NCBI GenBank assembly: GCA_002292955.1
Contig: DBCH01000030.1
Coordinates: forward strand, 1-29,136
Direction: 5' to 3'
Length of the DNA: 29,136 nt
Origin: Microbacteriaceae bacterium UBA963
GTDB lineage: Bacteria; Actinomycetota; Actinomycetes; Actinomycetales; Microbacteriaceae
The translations under genes were made by a program, and so were the position numbers. Positions within the stretch are counted from its first letter, which is position 1; each line of letters starts with the position of its first letter. The notes under the pieces were generated by a model. It did no database searches, was not told the DNA's origin, and saw only the letters and a program-made list of their open reading frames with translations. Shown piece by piece: positions 1 through 8,268 of this stretch.

Positions 1-76
1 GGCTCTGTAGCTCAGTTGGTAGAGCGCACGACTGAAAATCGTGAGGTCACGGGATCGACGCCCGTCGGAGCCACCA
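1..76 (+). tRNA. tRNA-Phe (GAA)
   Basis: A complete cloverleaf can be folded. The acceptor arm GGCTCTG pairs with CGGAGCC through one G-T pair, the D-arm carries AGCTCAGTTGGTAGAGC, the anticodon loop CTGAAAA gives anticodon GAA (Phe), and the T-arm is recognisable although its loop reads GATCGACG. The 3' CCA is encoded at 74-76. The window begins exactly at the first tRNA base, so its promoter is not visible. Confidence 0.97.
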
Positions 77-104
77 AAAAACCCCCGATTACTCGGGGGT
101 TTTT
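77..104. terminator. Bidirectional intrinsic terminator between tRNA-Phe and the alcohol dehydrogenase
   Basis: A 12-bp perfect stem (AAAAACCCCCGA paired with TCGGGGGTTTTT) closes on a TTAC loop. On the plus strand it ends in T5 directly after the tRNA. On the minus strand it ends in T6 downstream of the five-gene sugar operon. It can therefore stop transcription from both convergent units. Confidence 0.93.
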
Positions 105-147
105 CGTGTGAGCGACAGGTTGCATGAGCGCGATTTGGGTGCTCGAC

Positions 148-1203
148 CTAGATGGTCGTGGCGTCGATCACAAAACGGAACGCCACGTCGCCAGCGACAA
201 CGCGGTCATAAGCCTGGTTCACGTAATCGGCCGCGACCACCTCAACGTCGGCGGTAATACCGTGCGTCCCGCAGAAGTCGAGCATCTCCTGAGTCTCGAC
301 CGTGCCGCCAATCATGGATCCGCCGATGGACCGGCGACGCATCATGAGATTTGGAAGCGTGAGCGGGCGGTTGAGGTCGTTGACCGCGCCCACGACCACA
401 TACGTGCCGTCGAGTGCGAGCAACGAAATGTAAGGGTTCATGTCGTGGTCGCTGGGCAGCGTCGAAATGATGATGTCAAAACGTGAGTCGGACGCGGCCA
501 TGGCCGCCGGGTCGGACGAGACCAGCACCTCATCGGCGCCGAGCTTGAGGCACAGGTCGCGCTTCTCTTCGCTCGAGGTGATCGCCACGGTGTGAGCCCC
601 CAACGCGTGGGCAAACTTCACCGCGAGGTGGCCGAGACCACCGATGCCGGCAACGGCAACCGTCTTACCCGGACCGGCGCCCCAGTGCTTGAGGGGGGAA
701 AAGACGGTGATGCCGGCGCAGAGCAACGGAGCCACACCGGCGAGGTCGAGGCCCTCGGGAATGCGGTAGACGAAGCGCTCGGCCGTGACAATCTCCTGGG
801 CGTAGCCTCCGTAGGTGAACGCACCAGGCATCTGCGGCTCCGGGTCGGCATAGGTAAAGCGCGGGCCTGTTCCGGTGCAGTAGCACTCCAGGTGGTCGAG
901 GCACTGGGGGCACGTTCCGCAGCTGTCCACGATGACGCCCACGCCCACCGTCTGCCCAACGTTGAATCGCGTGACGGCTGAGCCAACCTCCAACACCGTG
1001 CCCACAATCTCATGACCGGGAACTACCGGATAGGGGCGCTCGCCCCACTCGCCGCGCACCGTGTGAATATCGGAGTGACAGATACCCGAATGGGTGATGG
1101 CCACGCGAACGTCGTTGGCTTCCGGCGTCCGGCGCACGATGTCGATGGGTTCGAGCGGGGCCGCCTCAGCGGTGGCGCCGATGGCGCGAACGGTGTTTGT
1201 CAT
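148..1203 (-). CDS. Zinc-dependent NAD(P) alcohol dehydrogenase, cinnamyl-alcohol-dehydrogenase-like
   Basis: The product is a 351-residue medium-chain dehydrogenase that should interconvert primary alcohols and aldehydes with NAD(P)H in the cytoplasm. Catalytic zinc ligands are visible as C42 (GICHSD), H64-E65 (PGHE) and C162. The structural-zinc cysteines are C95, C98, C101 and C109. The nucleotide-binding GxGGLG lies at 186-191 in a Rossmann fold. The motif set is that of the YahK/AdhC/CAD group. The ATG at 1203 is chosen because AGGGAAG precedes it at good spacing; the open frame runs further upstream but only antisense to or over galM. It is the last gene of the xylFGH-galM-adh unit, 31 nt after galM, and ends at the bidirectional terminator. 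A role in pentose metabolism (for example aldehyde or pentitol turnover) is only suggested by context. Confidence 0.92.
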   Translation of the reverse strand: MTNTVRAIGATAEAAPLEPIDIVRRTPEANDVRVAITHSGICHSDIHTVRGEWGERPYPVVPGHEIVGTVLEVGSAVTRFNVGQTVGVGVIVDSCGTCPQCLDHLECYCTGTGPRFTYADPEPQMPGAFTYGGYAQEIVTAERFVYRIPEGLDLAGVAPLLCAGITVFSPLKHWGAGPGKTVAVAGIGGLGHLAVKFAHALGAHTVAITSSEEKRDLCLKLGADEVLVSSDPAAMAASDSRFDIIISTLPSDHDMNPYISLLALDGTYVVVGAVNDLNRPLTLPNLMMRRRSIGGSMIGGTVETQEMLDFCGTHGITADVEVVAADYVNQAYDRVVAGDVAFRFVIDATTI

Positions 1204-1234
1204 TTTCTTCCCTGTGTTGTCTCGTGGATGGTTT

Positions 1235-2263
1235 CTATTTTGTCGTGAATCGATAGGTGGTGTGGTGCTCGTACTCGTCTCCCGATGCCAAAACAATCGT
1301 GGGCAATTGCGGCAGCAGAGGTGAGTCGGGAAAACGAACTGTTTCGAGGCAGACCCCGGCCCCCGGAACGTACGTGGCACCGTCGCGACCGGAGATGTTT
1401 GTGAGGTGGCATCCGAGGTACACCTGCAAAGCGGGCTCCGTCGTGATGATGTCCATTCTTCGGCCCGTCGAGGACGAGTACAGCGACGCCACAGGTTGAC
1501 GTTTGCCCTCGCTCGACGCTCGAAGCTCATAGGTGTGGTCAAGCCCCGGCCACGGCACACCGGTTTCCTCGGGTAGTCGATCTCTCATGGTGCGCGCAAG
1601 TCGAAAGTCGAATCCGGTGTCTGTGACGTCCCACATCTCGCCCGTGGCGACAAGGTCGGCAGTCATGCCAAAGACCTGGTCACTCGCCACCCACAGCTCG
1701 TGGTCGAGCACGGATTCTCGTCCCCCCGATGACAGGTTCCAGTACGCGTGTTGCGTCATGGCCACCGGGGTGGCACGATCCGCCGACGCGCGCAGCTCGC
1801 ACGTAATTTCGTTGTCGTCGTTCAACAGGTAAGTGGCCGCTGCCCGGAGGTTTCCCGGATAACCGCCCGCACCGTCTGGGCTGACGGTTGAAAAGCACAC
1901 TCCGGTACCGCGCGACTCGGTTACCGGCTCGGCGCTCCAGGTCACCCTGTCGAGAGAGCCGTGAGGGCCGCTGTGTAACGTGTGAGAACTGTCGTTGGGC
2001 TCGAGAGTGAGACTGAGTCCGCCCCCGACGAAACGGGCATTTGCTGAGCGTCCGGCAACCCTTCCGATTGTCGCTCCCATGTAAGTATCGACATGCAAAA
2101 CGTAATCGGCCTCATCATCGAAGCCAAGCACGCAGTTGTCGAGGTGACCGTCGCGGTCGGGCATGCGCACGTCAACGAGTCGCGCGCCAAAGGGCGCGAG
2201 CGTCATGCTCGCGCCCTGTGCGTTGGTTACTGTGACAAACGACGAGTCGGTCTGTCGTGGCAC
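1235..2263 (-). CDS. galM: Aldose 1-epimerase (mutarotase)
   Basis: The 342-residue product belongs to the GalM family and interconverts alpha and beta anomers of aldoses. Family landmarks are present: NxxxxHTLHSGPHG around 90-102, general acid H172 in TQHAYWNL, and general base E307 in GVCLETVRFPDSP. The start is GTG at 2263, only 5 nt after the permease stop and with a weak Shine-Dalgarno, so translational coupling is likely. Its place directly behind the sugar permease suggests that it supplies the anomer needed by xylose isomerase. Substrate specificity between galactose, glucose and xylose cannot be read from sequence. Confidence 0.93.
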   Translation of the reverse strand: MPRQTDSSFVTVTNAQGASMTLAPFGARLVDVRMPDRDGHLDNCVLGFDDEADYVLHVDTYMGATIGRVAGRSANARFVGGGLSLTLEPNDSSHTLHSGPHGSLDRVTWSAEPVTESRGTGVCFSTVSPDGAGGYPGNLRAAATYLLNDDNEITCELRASADRATPVAMTQHAYWNLSSGGRESVLDHELWVASDQVFGMTADLVATGEMWDVTDTGFDFRLARTMRDRLPEETGVPWPGLDHTYELRASSEGKRQPVASLYSSSTGRRMDIITTEPALQVYLGCHLTNISGRDGATYVPGAGVCLETVRFPDSPLLPQLPTIVLASGDEYEHHTTYRFTTK

Positions 2264-2268
2264 CGTTG

Positions 2269-3507
2269 CTACGTCCGTATGATCGAGACGCCGGAACGAC
2301 GACGCGAGAGTGCGTCAATCGTGGCAGCGGCTACCAGAACGCCACCGGTGATGAGGAAGTTGGCGCCAGCAGGGAGACCGATGAGGCCCAATCCGTTGTC
2401 GATGATCGAAATCACCAAGGCGCCGACAGCGGCATAAGCCAAGCGGCCGCGGCCACCGAAGAGGCTCACGCCACCCACCACAGCGGCGGCAACACCCTCG
2501 AGCACAATGGAACGGCCGGCGGTTGATTCAATCGAGCCAATGCGGCTTGCGTGCAGGAGACCCGAAACCACAGCCAGCGTGGAACAGATGATGAAGGCAT
2601 ACAGACGAATCTGGGCGACCTTGATTCCCGCGCGACGTGCCGCCTCGGGGTTTCCACCGACCGCGTAGATGTAGCGACCAAAAACGGTCCGGTCGAGCAC
2701 GAACGTTCCCACCACCAGAATGACGAGCACGATCGGAATCACGATGGGCACGCCCTCGATGGCCAGCAACGCCTGACCGCGGTTGACGCTGAGCAACAGC
2801 ACGACGAGACCACCCAGGATGGCGATTGCCGCGACCTTGAAGATCAGCATGATGAACGGACGCGTGGGCAGACCCACCTTCGTCCTGCGCATGCGGTCAG
2901 AGAGACCAAAGGCAAAGGTGCCGATGACCGCAATAGCCAGCATCGCCCATCCAGCCCACACCGGCATGTTGTTGTTCATGATGGCCTTGAGCTCCGGCTG
3001 CTCGAGGCGGTAGATCCCGCCATCGCCAAGTAGCAAGAGCATGAATCCCTGCAGACCGAGGAAGAGACCCAGGGTTACCACGAACGACGGAACACCGATT
3101 CGCGAGACGAAGAAACCAATGAACGCACCGATGATGGCGCCGGCAACAAGAGCCAGAAGCAAGGCAACGAGCCAGTTCCACCCGAGCACGCCAAAAAGTA
3201 CCTGGAAGACGGCCATGCCGGACCCCGCCGTTACACCGGCGGAGAGGTCAATCTCAGCGAGGAGAAGAACGAAGACGAGTGCACACGCGAGAACGGTGAG
3301 CTCGGCTGCCTGCACAAACAGGTTGGCGATGTTTCCTGTGGTGAGGAAGTAGGGGCTCAGCGACGCAAAGAGCGCGGCGAGAACGACGAGCGCCAGGATG
3401 GCCGGGAGTGACCCCATGTCGCCGCCGCGCACACGCTGGATGTAAGACCGGAATTGGTCGCGAACTGAGCCTTCGTGGCCGGTCGAAATAGGTGTAGGGG
3501 CGGACAT
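2269..3507 (-). CDS. xylH: Sugar ABC transporter permease, XylH-like
   Basis: The 412-residue integral membrane protein has about ten hydrophobic segments and the branched-chain/sugar permease family hallmark near the C-terminal third (RTVFGRYIYAVGGNPEAAR, then AGIKV). Its length suits the longer XylH-type permeases rather than the roughly 330-residue RbsC type. The ATG at 3507 is preferred over an upstream ATG at 3561: it begins one base after the ATPase stop codon and has GGGAG upstream, whereas the longer form would overlap the ATPase gene by about 50 nt. It should form the membrane channel with the adjacent ATPase and binding protein. The D-xylose assignment rests on the XylF-like receptor and on the nearby xylAB. 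Confidence 0.9.
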   Translation of the reverse strand: MSAPTPISTGHEGSVRDQFRSYIQRVRGGDMGSLPAILALVVLAALFASLSPYFLTTGNIANLFVQAAELTVLACALVFVLLLAEIDLSAGVTAGSGMAVFQVLFGVLGWNWLVALLLALVAGAIIGAFIGFFVSRIGVPSFVVTLGLFLGLQGFMLLLLGDGGIYRLEQPELKAIMNNNMPVWAGWAMLAIAVIGTFAFGLSDRMRRTKVGLPTRPFIMLIFKVAAIAILGGLVVLLLSVNRGQALLAIEGVPIVIPIVLVILVVGTFVLDRTVFGRYIYAVGGNPEAARRAGIKVAQIRLYAFIICSTLAVVSGLLHASRIGSIESTAGRSIVLEGVAAAVVGGVSLFGGRGRLAYAAVGALVISIIDNGLGLIGLPAGANFLITGGVLVAAATIDALSRRRSGVSIIRT

Positions 3508-3508
3508 C

Positions 3509-4258
3509 TTAGGCAACTCCCGTCGCGGTCTTGGATCCGGTGATGTAGGCCACGACTTCATCGCGGTTGGTGTTCTTGACCTTCAGATGGGCCACCATCT
3601 GGCCCAGATAGAGAACGCTCACGTTGTCGGCCACCTCAAAGACATCGGCGAGGTTGTGGCTGATGATGATGACGGCAATGCCGTTGTCGGCCAGGCGACG
3701 AACCAGATTGAGTACCTGTTCCGTCTGGGCCACACCGAGAGCAGCGGTCGGCTCATCGAGGATGACCATCTTGGCGTTTCGCAAAACAGAACGAGCAATT
3801 GCCACCGTCTGTCGCTGGCCACCGGAGAGAGACGACACTTTCTGACGAACGGACTTGACCGTCCGCACCGACAGTGATTGGAGCGCCTTCTGGGCGGCAA
3901 ATTCCATGGCAGCCTCATCGAGAGTTCCGCCAACTCTTTCTTCGCGGCCCAGGAACATGTTTTGCACAATGTCAAGATTTTCACAGAGGGCGAGGTCCTG
4001 ATACACCACCTCGATGCCCATAGCCGATGCCTGACGCGGCGAGCGGACGTTTACTTCTTCGCCCCGGAAAGTGAGTGTTCCGGAGTCGAAGGGCTGAACG
4101 CCCGAGAGTCCCTTGATGAGTGTCGACTTACCGGCTCCGTTGTCACCAACAAGTGCGGCGACTTTTCCCTCTTCGACGGTGAAATTGACGCCCTTGAGGA
4201 CATCGACCGGGCCGAAACTCTTGATGACATTTGTCAGCTCGATGAGCGGGGTTCCCAA
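3509..4258 (-). CDS. xylG: Sugar ABC transporter ATP-binding protein, single-domain XylG/FrcA-like
   Basis: The 249-residue cytoplasmic ATPase energizes sugar import. It carries Walker A GDNGAGKST (38-46), Q-loop Q87 (VVYQD), signature LSGGQ (144-148), Walker B VILDEP (165-170, catalytic E169) and the H-loop H201. Classical XylG/RbsA proteins have two fused ABC domains of about 500 residues; this one has a single domain, so it probably acts as a homodimer, as in FrcA-type systems. The start is TTG at 4258, with GGGAG six bases upstream; no ATG fits as well. It lies 146 nt downstream of the binding-protein gene, and a strong hairpin fills that gap. Confidence 0.9.
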   Translation of the reverse strand: MGTPLIELTNVIKSFGPVDVLKGVNFTVEEGKVAALVGDNGAGKSTLIKGLSGVQPFDSGTLTFRGEEVNVRSPRQASAMGIEVVYQDLALCENLDIVQNMFLGREERVGGTLDEAAMEFAAQKALQSLSVRTVKSVRQKVSSLSGGQRQTVAIARSVLRNAKMVILDEPTAALGVAQTEQVLNLVRRLADNGIAVIIISHNLADVFEVADNVSVLYLGQMVAHLKVKNTNRDEVVAYITGSKTATGVA

Positions 4259-4354
4259 GATTATCTCCCTTGATAATGCGTAGCCGCCAGGCTGTGTGGC
4301 GACGGCGAGAAGGTGTTCGAAAAAAGTTTATTGACGAGAGTGGCGGGTGAAAGA

Positions 4355-4387
4355 CCTCGCGCCGACCAGGTTCTGGTCGGCGCGAGG
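4355..4387 (-). other. Strong stem-loop between binding-protein and ATPase genes
   Basis: A perfect 15-bp GC-rich stem (CCTCGCGCCGACCAG and its complement) closes on a 3-base loop, 17 bases after the binding-protein stop codon. On the transcribed minus strand it is followed by TCTTTC, a poor U tract. It therefore looks like a partial terminator or a 3'-end-protecting element that raises binding-protein mRNA over the downstream ATPase and permease. Confidence 0.8.
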
Positions 4388-4404
4388 CCTTCAGTTACTC
4401 GTTA

Positions 4405-5442
4405 TTACTTGATGCCTGCTGCAGCACAAGCGGCCGCTACGGCGCCTGCACACAGATCGGCTACCGTCACGTCGCCAGCGGTAACAACGTCAATAACGTT
4501 GTTAGCGGTGATCTTGGTGGGGGTAACTGCGATGAAAGGCACGCCGTTTGCTTCCATGTCAGTAGTAACCGTTTCGCCCTTCAGCAGCGAGATGATTACG
4601 CCGACTGCGGCCGCGGCCTCAATCGAAGCTGGCTTCCAGACAGTACACGTCTGCTTGCCGAGGAGAACGTTAGCCAAACCAGCTGGCGAAGCGTCCTGAC
4701 CCGAAACAGGAACGGTGAGACCGTTCTTGTCGAGGATCGTGATAACGCCAGCGGCGTTGGTGTCGTTAGCAACCCACACAGCGTCAACCTTGCCACCGAG
4801 CGAGGTCAGAGCCTGCTCGAAGTTAGTGGCAGACTTTTCGCCGTCCCAAACACCAGCAGGCTCAGCGGCCGGCTTGATGCCTGCAGGCTCCATGACCGAA
4901 ACGGCCCCGTCGTAGAACATCTTGGCGTTTCCGTCGGCAGCGTCACCGCCCATGTAGACAACAACAGCGGTTGCGGGATCCTTGCCAGCAGCCTTGAGGC
5001 CGTCAACAATGCACTCACCCTGGATGGCGCCAACGCCCTCGTTGTCGAACGAGACGTAGTAGTCGGCGCCTTCGATGGGGCGGTCGTAGGCAACGACGGG
5101 GATGCCCTGAGCCTTGGCCTCTTCGGCAACGGTTACACCGGCGCCCTGAAGGTCAACGAGAACCATCACGCCACAGCCCTTTGCAAGCTGCTGTTCAGCA
5201 ATGGTTGCGTACTTCGAGGTGTCGCCACCGGCGTTCTGGATGTCGGTCTCGTAGCCAGCGTCCGCAAGTGCCGTCTCAAGTGCAGGACGGTCGTTGGCTT
5301 CCCAACGAGGCGACGACTCGGTGTCGGGCAGAATGACGCAGGCGCGAGCCGAGGCTCCCCCACCCGATGCCGAACATCCGGTGAGAAGCAGGGCTGAAGC
5401 CGCTACGACTGCACCGATTGAGATCAATGAAGTCTTCTTCAT
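4405..5442 (-). CDS. xylF: Sugar-binding lipoprotein, XylF/ChvE-like
   Basis: The 345-residue extracytoplasmic receptor begins with a lipoprotein signal peptide (MKKTSLISIG..., lipobox LLTGC, modified C23). The mature part is a type-1 periplasmic-binding fold. The stretch YDRPIEGADYYVSFDNEGVG closely resembles the E. coli XylF segment around YDR...YISFDNEKVG, and GQDASPAG in the C-lobe is also typical of the family. The ATG at 5442 has AGGGAG nearby. It is the first gene of the five-gene minus-strand unit and sits behind a 179-nt region with a candidate operator. D-xylose is the likely ligand; another pentose or a hexose is possible. Confidence 0.9.
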   Translation of the reverse strand: MKKTSLISIGAVVAASALLLTGCSASGGGASARACVILPDTESSPRWEANDRPALETALADAGYETDIQNAGGDTSKYATIAEQQLAKGCGVMVLVDLQGAGVTVAEEAKAQGIPVVAYDRPIEGADYYVSFDNEGVGAIQGECIVDGLKAAGKDPATAVVVYMGGDAADGNAKMFYDGAVSVMEPAGIKPAAEPAGVWDGEKSATNFEQALTSLGGKVDAVWVANDTNAAGVITILDKNGLTVPVSGQDASPAGLANVLLGKQTCTVWKPASIEAAAAVGVIISLLKGETVTTDMEANGVPFIAVTPTKITANNVIDVVTAGDVTVADLCAGAVAAACAAAGIK

Positions 5443-5519
5443 TTCTCTCCCTTCGTAGTTGTGTGTCTCGTGTTACGCGAACTACTTCGCGCAAGGTCTC
5501 GTCTTCGAGCCCTGGCTAT

Positions 5520-5538
5520 ATGTTGCCCTATGCAACAA
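5520..5538. promoter_or_regulatory. Candidate ROK/XylR operator upstream of the xylF-like gene
   Basis: An inverted repeat, TGTTGC-5 nt-GCAACA, lies 78 bases upstream of the xylF-like start. Read on the minus strand it fits TTGTT-N9-AACAT, the same layout as the element in front of xylA. TTGTT/AACAA half-sites are typical of ROK-type XylR operators, although the Bacillus boxes have a shorter spacer. No convincing -35/-10 pair could be fixed here; TTGCAC on the minus strand just upstream is a possible -35. Confidence 0.6.
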
Positions 5539-5588
5539 ATAGGTGCAAGTCATTTTGATTACGGAAACATAACGGAATAGTGAGAAAA

Positions 5589-5604
5589 GCCAGCATTTGT
5601 TGGC
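5589..5604 (-). terminator. Probable intrinsic terminator after xylB
   Basis: On the minus strand GCCAAC-AAAT-GCTGGC forms a short stem with one mismatch, followed by TTTTCTC, 17 bases downstream of the xylB stop. The stem is modest in strength, but its position and the T run fit a terminator separating xylAB from the transporter operon. Confidence 0.55.
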
Positions 5605-5621
5605 TCAAACCCTAAATTGAC

Positions 5622-7037
5622 TCACCCGTTGCCGGAAAACGAAGACAGCGCGCGCGCATAGGCGGTCGAGATTGCCTCAACTTTTGGCCGGCTGACTGTT
5701 GAAATTACGTTGATCTCCCACGTCGGTGCGTGCCCAAGCAACAGCATGGCCGCTTGGTGCGCAGCGCCGTTGGCCACGTATTCCCCCGGGGCGGGAACGA
5801 CGGCGGGTAGCCCGAAGATTTCCGCGGCAATCTGCGCGACCGCCGGGTTGCCGGCCGCTCCGCCAACAAGAAAAACGCGCGAGCTGACAACGCCCGCGGC
5901 GCGAAGGGCATCAAGTCCAGCACCGAGCCCACAGAGCATGCCCTCGATTGCCGCGCGGGCAAGGTTAGCCCGCGTGTGGTTGCCAAGAGTGAGTCCCGAA
6001 ATCTGCGCCGTGGCATCGGGGAGGTTGGGCGTACGTTCGCCTTCGAAAAACGGCAAGAGCACGATGCCCTCTGCGCCGGGTTCTGCCTCCAGTGCCAAAA
6101 GCCCCAACTCGTCGTGGCTGACCTCAAAGAGGCGCGCGAAGGAATCCAACACCCGGGCCGCGTTGAGCGTGCAGACGAGCGGGAGAGCAGCCCCGGACGC
6201 GCTCGCAAATCCCGCAATGGTTCCCGTCGGGTCTGAAGTGTAGGTATCGGAGACCGCAAAGACGGTGCCGCTGGTTCCCAGCGAGACAACGACATCGCCC
6301 GGCCCGGCACCAACGCCCAATGCGGCCGCCGCGTTGTCGCCGGCACCGCACGCGATGAGGAGACCCGCGTTCGTGGTGTAGGCAACTTCTCCCGGTGCGA
6401 CGATGCGCGGCAAGACGGGAAGGTGCCCGAGCACAAATTTAACGACGGCCGGCACGTACTCTTTCGTTGCCGGGGAAAAGTACCCGTTGCCGCTGGCGTC
6501 AGAGGCGTCAGTGGCAAGTGCACTGAGGTCTGGCCCCCGCTCGGATTGACCCGCAGGGCCGAAACCGGCCAATCGCCAACTCAGCCAATCGTGTGGGAGA
6601 GCGACCGCGGCCACCCGAGCCGCGTTGTCCGGTTCGTGCTTGCGCAACCACAGCAATTTTGTCGATGTGAACGAGGCAACGGGCAGCGAACCCGTCACGC
6701 GCGCAATCTCCTCAGCACCAAAGTGTGCGGCAATCTCGGTGGCCTCGGTGGCGCTACGCGTGTCGTTCCAGAGCAGAGCCGGGCGAATCACGCGTCCGTC
6801 ATGATCGAGAACCACCATGCCGTGTTGCTGCCCACCGATGGAGATTGCGGAAACGTCATCCAGCCCGCCAGCGCTCGCGATGGCCTCCCCGAGGGCTTGC
6901 CACCAGGCCTCCGGGTCGACCTCGGTTCCCTCGGGGTGCCGTGCCGTGCCCTGTCGAACGAGGTCGCCCGTCTCTAGGTCGCGAATGATGACCTTGCAGC
7001 TCTGCGTCGACGAATCGACCCCAGCGACCAGAGTCAT
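5622..7037 (-). CDS. xylB: Xylulokinase
   Basis: The 471-residue FGGY-family carbohydrate kinase phosphorylates D-xylulose with ATP to xylulose 5-phosphate, feeding the pentose phosphate pathway. The N-terminal phosphate-1 motif GVDSSTQSCK (D8), the xylulokinase-type GGQQHGM (69-74) and the catalytic base D234 in GAGDNAAAALG are all present, followed by VVSLGTSGTVF. Length matches the family. The start at 7037 is an ATG three bases after the xylA stop, so the two are cotranscribed and probably translationally coupled. The neighbour xylA fixes the substrate as xylulose rather than another ketose. Confidence 0.96.
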   Translation of the reverse strand: MTLVAGVDSSTQSCKVIIRDLETGDLVRQGTARHPEGTEVDPEAWWQALGEAIASAGGLDDVSAISIGGQQHGMVVLDHDGRVIRPALLWNDTRSATEATEIAAHFGAEEIARVTGSLPVASFTSTKLLWLRKHEPDNAARVAAVALPHDWLSWRLAGFGPAGQSERGPDLSALATDASDASGNGYFSPATKEYVPAVVKFVLGHLPVLPRIVAPGEVAYTTNAGLLIACGAGDNAAAALGVGAGPGDVVVSLGTSGTVFAVSDTYTSDPTGTIAGFASASGAALPLVCTLNAARVLDSFARLFEVSHDELGLLALEAEPGAEGIVLLPFFEGERTPNLPDATAQISGLTLGNHTRANLARAAIEGMLCGLGAGLDALRAAGVVSSRVFLVGGAAGNPAVAQIAAEIFGLPAVVPAPGEYVANGAAHQAAMLLLGHAPTWEINVISTVSRPKVEAISTAYARALSSFSGNG

Positions 7038-7040
7038 TGC

Positions 7041-8234
7041 CTAGCGCGCTCCCATGAGGTGTTCGATTGCGAGCTGGTTGAGTTTCACAAAACCGAACCC
7101 GCGGCCGTCGAAGTAGCTGTCTGCGTCAAATTTTTCGTACGCCGAGGCATCGGCAAGAAGGTCGGCATACGTCTCGCCGGGAGCGAGCGTGGTCTGCTGA
7201 ATTTCAGCAACACGCGAGGCGACGAGGGCTGCCTGAACCTCGGGGTCCGACCGAAATGCCGCCGCGCGCTCCTTGAGCAGCAGATACATGCGCATGTTTG
7301 CCGCGGCCGAATCCCACACGCCGCTCCAGTCTTCGGTGCGGCTGGGCTTGTAGTCGAAGTGACGCGGGCCGTCGTAGGCACGCCCGCCGGCGGGTCCGCC
7401 AAATTCAAGGAGGTCAACGAGCGAGAAGGCGTTGAGCAGATCACCGTGGCCGAAAACCAGGTCCTGGTCGTACTTGATGCCCTTCTGACCGTTCAGGTCA
7501 ATGTGAAAGAGCTTGCCGTGTTCGAGAGCCTGGGCAATGCCGGCGGTGAAGTTGAGACCCGCCATCTGTTCATGACCCGTCTCCGGGTTAAGCCCCACGA
7601 GTTCGGGGTGCTCGAGCGTGGCGATGAACGCCATGGCGTGACCGATCGTGGGCAGAAGGATGTCGCCACGCGGCTCGTTGGGCTTGGGCTCGATCGCGAA
7701 ACGGATGTCGTAGCCCTTGTCGATGACGTACTGCGACATGAGGTTGATTCCCTCGCGGTAGCGCTTGAGCGCACCCCCGATGTCTTTCGCCGCGTCGTAC
7801 TCGGCACCCTCACGACCGCCCCACATCACAAAAGTCTTGGCGCCCATCTCGACGGCGAGGTCGAGATTGCGAAGAGCTTTGCGCAGGGCAAAGCGGCGAA
7901 CACCGCGGTCGTTGCTCGTGAACGCACCGTCCTTGAAGACCGGGTGACTGAAGAGGTTCGTGGTCACCATGGGCACAATCACGCCCGTGTCGGCCAGCGC
8001 CTTCTTCAACCGGTCAATCTGTTTCTGGCGCTCAGCGTCGGTGCTGCCGAACGCAAACAGGTCATCATCGTGGAAGGTCAAACCGTACGCGCCCAACTCC
8101 GCAAGTTTCTCGACGGCCTCGACGACATCAATTGCCGAACGCGTTGCGGATCCGAACGGGTCCTGCGCGTTCCAGCCGATGGTCCATAGTCCGAAGGAGA
8201 ATTTGTCGTCGCGCGAGGGAATGAGTGAGGTCAC
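7041..8234 (-). CDS. xylA: Xylose isomerase
   Basis: The 397-residue enzyme interconverts D-xylose and D-xylulose. It has the actinobacterial (class I) length and motifs: catalytic H55 (GLTFHDDD), MWGGREG, metal ligands E182 (IEPKPNEPR), E218 and H221 (NPETGHEQM), D246, D256, D258 (HIDLNGQ...YDQDL) and D294 (HFDYKP). I start it at GTG 8234, because AAAGGAAAAG stands just upstream and the protein then begins at the usual family position. A longer open frame continues upstream but would cross the operator region. It is divergent from the ROK regulator gene and followed by xylB. Confidence 0.96.
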   Translation of the reverse strand: MTSLIPSRDDKFSFGLWTIGWNAQDPFGSATRSAIDVVEAVEKLAELGAYGLTFHDDDLFAFGSTDAERQKQIDRLKKALADTGVIVPMVTTNLFSHPVFKDGAFTSNDRGVRRFALRKALRNLDLAVEMGAKTFVMWGGREGAEYDAAKDIGGALKRYREGINLMSQYVIDKGYDIRFAIEPKPNEPRGDILLPTIGHAMAFIATLEHPELVGLNPETGHEQMAGLNFTAGIAQALEHGKLFHIDLNGQKGIKYDQDLVFGHGDLLNAFSLVDLLEFGGPAGGRAYDGPRHFDYKPSRTEDWSGVWDSAAANMRMYLLLKERAAAFRSDPEVQAALVASRVAEIQQTTLAPGETYADLLADASAYEKFDADSYFDGRGFGFVKLNQLAIEHLMGAR

Positions 8235-8268
8235 GATTCTTTTCCTTTGCAGGCAGAGGTGGAATGAT

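Noticed and set aside
1204..1560. N-terminal extension of the alcohol dehydrogenase
   Set aside because: The frame is open upstream of 1203 but runs through the galM coding region and lacks similarity to the family. The ATG at 1203 has a good ribosome site and gives the standard N-terminus.
5594..5608. Third copy of the xylose operator near the xylB 3' end (TTTGTTGGCT as in the xylA leader)
   Set aside because: The left half matches the xylA element, but no AACAA half-site follows at the right spacing. The sequence is better explained as part of the xylB terminator stem.
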